From: Photobacterium salinisoli
GTDB lineage: Bacteria > Pseudomonadota > Gammaproteobacteria > Enterobacterales > Vibrionaceae
DNA length: 64,000 nt
Direction: 5' to 3'
Assembly: GCF_003614885.1 (NCBI RefSeq)
Contig: NZ_QZMS01000011.1
Location: forward strand, 620,001 to 684,000
A program made the position numbers and the translations under genes. The notes under the pieces are model-generated. The model had not been told where the DNA came from and did not search any database. It saw nothing but the letters and a program-made list of their open reading frames with translations. Positions 59,393 through 64,000 of this stretch are shown here, piece by piece (position 1 is the first letter of the stretch; each line of letters opens with the position of its first letter).

Positions 59393-59968
59393 TTATTGGT
59401 AACCGTTGACAAAATCAACCAGACCCAGCTGATAGCCTGCACCTACTGCTTTGAAATTCCACTGACCGTTTTCTTTAAACAGAGAACCGAATTGCACAGA
59501 GGTTTCACTGTGGAAATCATTGCCCAGATTGAACTGTGCAATCAGCTGACCCGAGTCTTCGTTGTACAGCTTGATGTAACTGTTTTTCACCAGACCGAAA
59601 TTATGATTACGGGCAGGGGCATCGTGAATTGTCACAATCAGAGAAATCTCATCGGCGTCTGGAGACATATTGGTCAGGTTAATTTTGATGCTTTCGTCAT
59701 CACCTTCACCGTTACCGGTACGGTTATCACCTGTGTGAACAACCGCTCCCTGCGGACACTTCAGGTTGTTATAAAAAATAAAGTGGCCATCAGAGAGGAG
59801 TTTTGGCTCGCCCTGCGCATTGTGACGACAAACAAAAGCCGATGCGTCGATATCAAACGGTGAGGTATTGGTCACCGGATCCCAACCCAGGCCCAGACGA
59901 AGATTAACCAGACCCGGCTCTGTTTTTTGCAGGTTGATGGAGTTGCCTTTTTCTAGATTAATAGCCAT
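59393..59968 (-). CDS. TerD-family protein, TerD/TerE-like
   Basis: This 191-residue protein has the TerD domain with the calcium-site motifs FDIDASAF and HTGDNRTGNGEGDDESIKINL and the TerD/TerE-type FGLVKNSYIKLYN. It cannot be placed firmly as TerD or TerE. It lies 20 bp after telA and 24 bp before the TerZ-like gene. Confidence 0.9.
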   Translation of the reverse strand: MAINLEKGNSINLQKTEPGLVNLRLGLGWDPVTNTSPFDIDASAFVCRHNAQGEPKLLSDGHFIFYNNLKCPQGAVVHTGDNRTGNGEGDDESIKINLTNMSPDADEISLIVTIHDAPARNHNFGLVKNSYIKLYNEDSGQLIAQFNLGNDFHSETSVQFGSLFKENGQWNFKAVGAGYQLGLVDFVNGYQ

Positions 59969-59988
59969 AACGTTTCTCTAATGATGAT

Positions 59989-61158
59989 TTAATTAGACAG
60001 AACAGACAGTAATTCTGTTTTCATGGATTCCATTTTCTGGCTGGCGGCCTGACGTTGTCTTGCGCCTTCCTGCTCAATGGTGACCACATCCTGCAGGGTG
60101 CTGATCAGTGTGGTCTGAACATGTTCAAGGGTTTCGATATCCACAACAGAGCGCTGATTGCTTCGTGCAACATCCAGCGTGTTCTGACGCAGCATGTCGG
60201 CATTTTTACGGATCAGATCATTGGTGGTATCGTCAATCTTGTTGCTGAGCTGAACGGCTTTCTTCTGCTCCAACATCGAAATTGCCAGCGTAAACTGCTT
60301 CTTCCATGCCGGAATGGTCAGGGTTTTGATGTTGTCGAATTTCTCAACCAATGTCAGATTGTTGGTTTGCACCATGCGGATCATCGGCGCGGTTTGCAGT
60401 GCCAGCATTTGCAGTGATTTCAGGTCATACACACGCTTTTCAACCCGCGTAGCAATGTCTTTCAGGTCACTCACCTGCTGGGCAAGAAATGAAGAACTTG
60501 CTGCTTCTTCAGCCATGCCATCAATTTTCTGCTGAATCAGATTCAATTTGGCTTCGCCGAACACAATGCAGGAAGACAGCTCTTTGTACTCATTCATATT
60601 ATGAATAAAGACATTGTCCAACTGATGCGCACGTTCACGCAGACTGGATTGCTGCTTATCAATTTCCTTGACCAGTCGCTCAAGCTGCGTGTTCACAGAG
60701 TTAAACTGTGCCAGGATTTTTTCTTTGGTGTTCTTAACCTTCGAAATCAGTTTGGAGAAGAAGTTGTTTTCCCCCACCAGGGCTTCAATATTGACGCCCT
60801 TCGCCAGACCAATCACCTCTGTCAGGTTACCAGCCATGTGCTCCAGATCTTTACACTTCACATGCTTCAGCATGTCATCCGAGTAGCTGCTGATCTTCTG
60901 AGCAGACGCATCGCCCAGCGTTGCGACGCCATTCGGACTGTAAACATCCATTTGGGATAATTGGCTGACAAGGGTGGTTCTGAGCACTTGTGTATCAATC
61001 TGGCATTGCTCAAGTTCGGACTGATACTGCCCCATCGCCTGATCTACCGCAGCCTGAACAACCGCCTGCTCAAGCGCAACCGGGGATTGTGAGACTTCGG
61101 TGGATTGCCCCCCTGGCACAGGGGTTGCTGTGTTTACAAAAACAGGTTTAAACGTCAT
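59989..61158 (-). CDS. telA: Toxic-anion-resistance protein TelA
   Basis: This 389-residue, mainly helical protein matches the TelA/KlaA family (IPAWKKQFTLAISMLEQKKAV, RSVVDIETLEHVQTTLISTLQDV). TelA proteins are linked to tellurite and other stress tolerance, often with TerD proteins; the biochemical role is not known. It overlaps the upstream TelA-like paralog by 11 bp, so the two are translated together. Confidence 0.9.
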   Translation of the reverse strand: MTFKPVFVNTATPVPGGQSTEVSQSPVALEQAVVQAAVDQAMGQYQSELEQCQIDTQVLRTTLVSQLSQMDVYSPNGVATLGDASAQKISSYSDDMLKHVKCKDLEHMAGNLTEVIGLAKGVNIEALVGENNFFSKLISKVKNTKEKILAQFNSVNTQLERLVKEIDKQQSSLRERAHQLDNVFIHNMNEYKELSSCIVFGEAKLNLIQQKIDGMAEEAASSSFLAQQVSDLKDIATRVEKRVYDLKSLQMLALQTAPMIRMVQTNNLTLVEKFDNIKTLTIPAWKKQFTLAISMLEQKKAVQLSNKIDDTTNDLIRKNADMLRQNTLDVARSNQRSVVDIETLEHVQTTLISTLQDVVTIEQEGARQRQAASQKMESMKTELLSVLSN

Positions 61159-62287
61159 TTTTATTCAGCTCTATGATACTGGAAAATAGTTTTTCCTGGA
61201 CTTCGTTCAGTTCGTAATACAATGAGATTTCACTTTTTTCATGAAGTGCAATGGCAGTTAAAAACTGTTGTTTCCACACCTGGATGACATTAGTACGAAT
61301 ATCTTCCAGTCGGCTAAAACCATTCACCAAATTTGACGAATAAAGTTTTAATTGTGGTAATGTCATCAACAATGATTGACGTAACACCTGCAGGTTAGAC
61401 AATTTTCTATCCCATCGACTTACGGCTTCTTTCTTTGTCGCAACAATATCTATCTCGAAAGGATTAGATGTTATTTCACTGTTTTTATCCGAATGCAACT
61501 CTGCGTTAAAGGCAGCCACTTTTATTTTAGCAGCCAGAATTCTCAGCTCTAATTCCTTATAAATTGAATGAACCTCTGACATACGATCCTCAAACTCAGA
61601 TAATGTGGATTTCATTGATGTCAAATCCTGGAACACAGAGTCGATTTTTGCATCCACCTGATCACAGGCAAAATCAAATTCATGTTTAATAAATTCAATT
61701 TTTCCTTTTTTAGTTCGCATAAAGGTCGAAATTCGGCTCGACATCTTCTTTGGGTTAAAGATAGAAACATCAATACTCTTAACAATATCGATTACCACCG
61801 AACCCAAATCAGTCAGTTTATCAACCTTACCCAGCTTAGCGTAATCAGATAACTCACCCTGTACATCTTGAAAACGTTTCGATAAGTGGTTACAAAATTC
61901 AATTTGAGCCGTTGCACTTTCAATATTAATTTCATCTGAGAAAGTTCGTACTTTCAGATAATCATTCGCTGATATCTCTGAGCCTTCACCTAAAATAGCA
62001 TCTACTGATTTCTTCCATTCACTCGGAATATCTATTTCACCATTCACCGACTTAACCTGGTTTGAAAAAAGTAAGCCAGGCGACCGGTTAACTTTTCCTG
62101 GTGAATCTGACACTTTAGGTGAATTCTCTTGTTTTACCCGAGCAACAGAAGAGAAATCTTTTATGTTTGCTTTCTTATCTTGATTTTTTTTAGATGCACT
62201 ATGAAAAGTTTTTACCATTCTCTCACTCTGCTCTAAGTCAACGTCGTTAAACCTATAACGATAAAGCATTGATTCTGACAGCAGCAA
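61148..62287 (-). CDS. Divergent TelA-like paralog
   Basis: This 379-residue helical protein has no obvious standard name but resembles the telA product in its second half: LPQLKLYSSNLVNGFSRLED, then VIQVWKQQFLTAIALHEKSE, parallel to TAPMIRMVQTNNLTLVEKFD and IPAWKKQFTLAISMLEQKK of TelA. The C-terminal RSVVDIETLEHV segment of TelA is missing. The N-terminal 80 residues are polar and probably disordered. It leads the operon; starts at 62287, 62269 or 62218 are possible. Base composition is more AT-rich than telA. Confidence 0.75.
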   Translation of the reverse strand: MLLSESMLYRYRFNDVDLEQSERMVKTFHSASKKNQDKKANIKDFSSVARVKQENSPKVSDSPGKVNRSPGLLFSNQVKSVNGEIDIPSEWKKSVDAILGEGSEISANDYLKVRTFSDEINIESATAQIEFCNHLSKRFQDVQGELSDYAKLGKVDKLTDLGSVVIDIVKSIDVSIFNPKKMSSRISTFMRTKKGKIEFIKHEFDFACDQVDAKIDSVFQDLTSMKSTLSEFEDRMSEVHSIYKELELRILAAKIKVAAFNAELHSDKNSEITSNPFEIDIVATKKEAVSRWDRKLSNLQVLRQSLLMTLPQLKLYSSNLVNGFSRLEDIRTNVIQVWKQQFLTAIALHEKSEISLYYELNEVQEKLFSSIIELNKNDV

Positions 62288-62465
62288 TCCTATTACTCAC
62301 CACCTTTCATTACAACTTTTGAAATGTATTTAGATACTGTCATTTTTACTTATCCCATAGTCAAAATCACGCCCCTTAATCAAAAGTTAAATTCTTTGAC
62401 TCTGATTCAATATACAAACAATTAATTTAATTTTTCTAAAAGCCATAAAAACAACAAAAAAATAA

Positions 62466-62485
62466 ACGTTAACTAAAGTTAACGT
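62466..62485. promoter_or_regulatory. Perfect palindromic operator candidate upstream of the tel/ter operon
   Basis: ACGTTAACT and AGTTAACGT form perfect arms around AA. A second palindrome with the same GTTAAC core, TTGTTAACAA, lies at 62513-62522. Both are 180-235 bp upstream of the TelA-like paralog in an AT-rich intergenic region of 290 bp, and are good candidates for binding of a dimeric regulator. Confidence 0.55.
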
Positions 62486-62576
62486 CTAAAACTTTCACAA
62501 AATGAATATTATTTGTTAACAATAGACAGTGTTCAAACAATGTAATCACTGTTTGATATAGACTGACAATCAGGGA

Positions 62577-63056
62577 CTATGAAAGCGTAGTATCGGTCTG
62601 AATGCCAAACTGAATTTCTACAACATTCTTGTCTGAATCCGGCCCGCACCAGTTGTGGTAAACCTCGCGGCTTTCACCGGTCAGTCTGCACTGTTCGTCT
62701 TTCATTTCCAGTAACAGTGGCTGGTAACCTTTGACAAATAAATCATCCAGCGGACCTTCAAAAACGCAGGTAGCGCAATGCAAATCAGGTAAATACTTCG
62801 CCTCAATGTCGCCTTTCAGAAATTCGTCACACTCGCCAGCGACAGGCAGGCAGAAATCCATATCAAATTCGGTCTGGTCGTCCTGAGGGAAATGATAGGC
62901 AATGAAATGCCACGGTCCTGTGACAGACAAATTTGATCGATCAATAAGATCCTGAATCTGCCTGCTGCAATCAACGCTGGCAGGGCCAACATCGGAAATA
63001 TACAAACGCTTTCTGATAAACAAAACCTGACCGGGGGAAGTGTGTTTAATCTGCAT
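62577..63056 (-). CDS. GyrI-like small-molecule-binding domain protein
   Basis: This 159-residue protein looks like a stand-alone GyrI-like/AraC effector-binding domain: N-terminal strand, VGPASVDCSRQIQDL, PVAGECDEF, YLPDLHCATCVFEGPLDDL and the terminal SREVYHNWCGPDSDKNVVEIQFGI. Such domains bind cationic or hydrophobic small molecules or inhibit gyrase. It precedes the tel/ter operon on the same strand with a 290-bp gap, so it is likely a separate unit. Confidence 0.72.
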   Translation of the reverse strand: MQIKHTSPGQVLFIRKRLYISDVGPASVDCSRQIQDLIDRSNLSVTGPWHFIAYHFPQDDQTEFDMDFCLPVAGECDEFLKGDIEAKYLPDLHCATCVFEGPLDDLFVKGYQPLLLEMKDEQCRLTGESREVYHNWCGPDSDKNVVEIQFGIQTDTTLS

Positions 63057-63591
63057 ACTGTTGTCCTTTTTCGTACCTGAAAATTCCGCAAGAGTATTTC
63101 AGTGTTGCCCCAGGCTGGCAAAGACCAGAGAAAGGGAGTGGAAGGATCGTCACAATATGCACTTAAGTGCGCTTTGTGAGGTAACGTATGCAGATTTTTC
63201 AAATCTCTGAATTCATCGGTATAGGTATTGCGGTTCACCTCGATAAGTGATTTTACTTACTTAACGCGGTGTCCAACAGTATTGGATCAGATCCAGAAAA
63301 CGCTGTTTTCTCGCCAAATGCCCGCGACAGATATACTGATTATGACAATGGCCGTGACAGTAAATATGCTTCCCAGAAAAATAGATGGACACAGGAAGAC
63401 GGTTTACAGGCATCAGGAAGGTGATACTCTAAACCTGTTGCGGGTGAAAAATATAATGGGAAAATAACCGCAGTTTTTCATAAACCTGCCAGAGCAGCAT
63501 CGGAGAAAATTTAGTTTTCCTGGTTGGCTTTTGAGGGAGAAAATGCCCAGAAAAACTTCTTCCTTTAGTAACTTTCATTGAGAGAATCAAA
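63057..63591. other. Intergenic region before the right-edge gene
   Basis: These 535 bp have no supported gene. A 79-codon plus-strand frame at 63228-63467 lacks a ribosome site and recognisable content. The region separates the GyrI-like gene (minus) from the partial plus-strand gene, so it should contain promoters for both. Confidence 0.45.
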
Positions 63592-64000
63592 TTGAAAAAT
63601 AATAGCAAGCACTCCCTAGTTTTGTTCGCTTGGTTTGGGTTGGCTTTTTCCTCTGCCACTCTGGCTTTGGAGGAACCGCTTCATCCGAAAATACAGAAAA
63701 TTACAGAACAGCAATTTCTGCAGTTTACTCAAGAAGCCCCGGTATATCAGCAGCCAGCACTTGAGATGATCACCAGTTATCAGGAAGCGAAGGAACGGCT
63801 GGGGGAGCGGTTTACCTCCAATGACAAGGTGGAAATCAGAAATGATCAGGGAAAAATCTTGTTTCAGCTCATCAATCATCAGGGTGATGACTGCGGTTTT
63901 AAAGCTTATTTCCCCGCTGATAATGTTATCGGGCTTGAATGTATTGTTGACGCTGACTATTTCCTGTCACTGAAAACGGGTGAATCTGTGGAAGGAAACC
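63592..64000 (+). CDS. Secreted protein, partial (runs off right edge)
   Basis: A frame starting with TTG 63592 (GAGAGA upstream) stays open to the window end and encodes at least 136 residues: a signal peptide (LVLFAWFGLAFSSATLALEE) and a polar body (HPKIQKITEQQFLQFTQEAP, then CGFKAYFPADNVIGLECIVD). I do not recognise the family. A periplasmic location is likely. The two minus-strand frames across it are shadows. Confidence 0.65.
   Translation, partial: MKNNSKHSLVLFAWFGLAFSSATLALEEPLHPKIQKITEQQFLQFTQEAPVYQQPALEMITSYQEAKERLGERFTSNDKVEIRNDQGKILFQLINHQGDDCGFKAYFPADNVIGLECIVDADYFLSLKTGESVEGN

Noticed and set aside
63228..63467. 79-codon plus-strand frame before the right-edge gene
   Set aside because: No ribosome site and no domain-like pattern; composition is not gene-like.

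Overview
The window looks like a stretch of accessory chromosome from a marine gamma-proteobacterium, most probably a member of the Vibrionaceae and perhaps Photobacterium-like. This is inferred from the gene mix (E. coli-type cellulose operon, Gts-type sugar ABC transporter, N-ATPase, ter genes, secreted pullulanase and amylase) and moderate GC. No rRNA, tRNA or core housekeeping operon is visible, so the species is not fixed by the sequence.

Layout. 0.3-4.4 kb: TDT-family transporter, DHA1-type MFS exporter divergent from a LysR regulator, and a DkgB-like aldo/keto reductase. 4.3-7.1 kb: a two-component system divergent from a secreted HbpS/GlcG-like protein, with a 13-bp inverted repeat between them. 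7.3-10.7 kb: a tight run of NhaC-family transporter, HDAC-like amidohydrolase and LuxR-type regulator. 10.7-12.8 kb: periplasmic alpha carbonic anhydrase, pentapeptide-repeat protein and a VOC protein. 13.0-17.3 kb: sugar ABC transporter (gtsABCD-like).

17.5-25.05 kb is a foreign-looking island. About 245-bp repeats, each holding three hairpins, lie in minus orientation on the left (three copies, one truncated) and as a four-unit tandem plus-orientation array on the right. Between them are a 116-aa orphan gene, an SMC/RloC-like ATPase with a CPFCG zinc-hook motif, and an Mrr-nuclease/nSTAND3-type ATPase fusion. Both large genes resemble anti-phage defence proteins and are more AT-rich than their flanks. 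This is the best candidate for an undescribed system.

25.1-26.2 kb: WYL-type regulator divergent from a VOC protein. 26.3-41.0 kb: complete class-II cellulose locus, bcsRQABZC on the minus strand and bcsEFG on the plus strand, including a 48-aa BcsF; BcsG implies phosphoethanolamine-modified cellulose. 41-44 kb: chemoreceptor and an unknown secreted protein. 44.3-49.1 kb: secreted type I pullulanase and lipoprotein alpha-amylase for starch breakdown. 49.6-51.7 kb: MFS remnant, dinB and a BON lipoprotein. 51.7-58.4 kb: a full N-type ATPase operon in the order atpDCQRBEFAG. 58.8-63.1 kb: TerZ-like, TerD/E-like, TelA, a divergent TelA paralog and a GyrI-like protein. A secreted-protein gene runs off the right edge.
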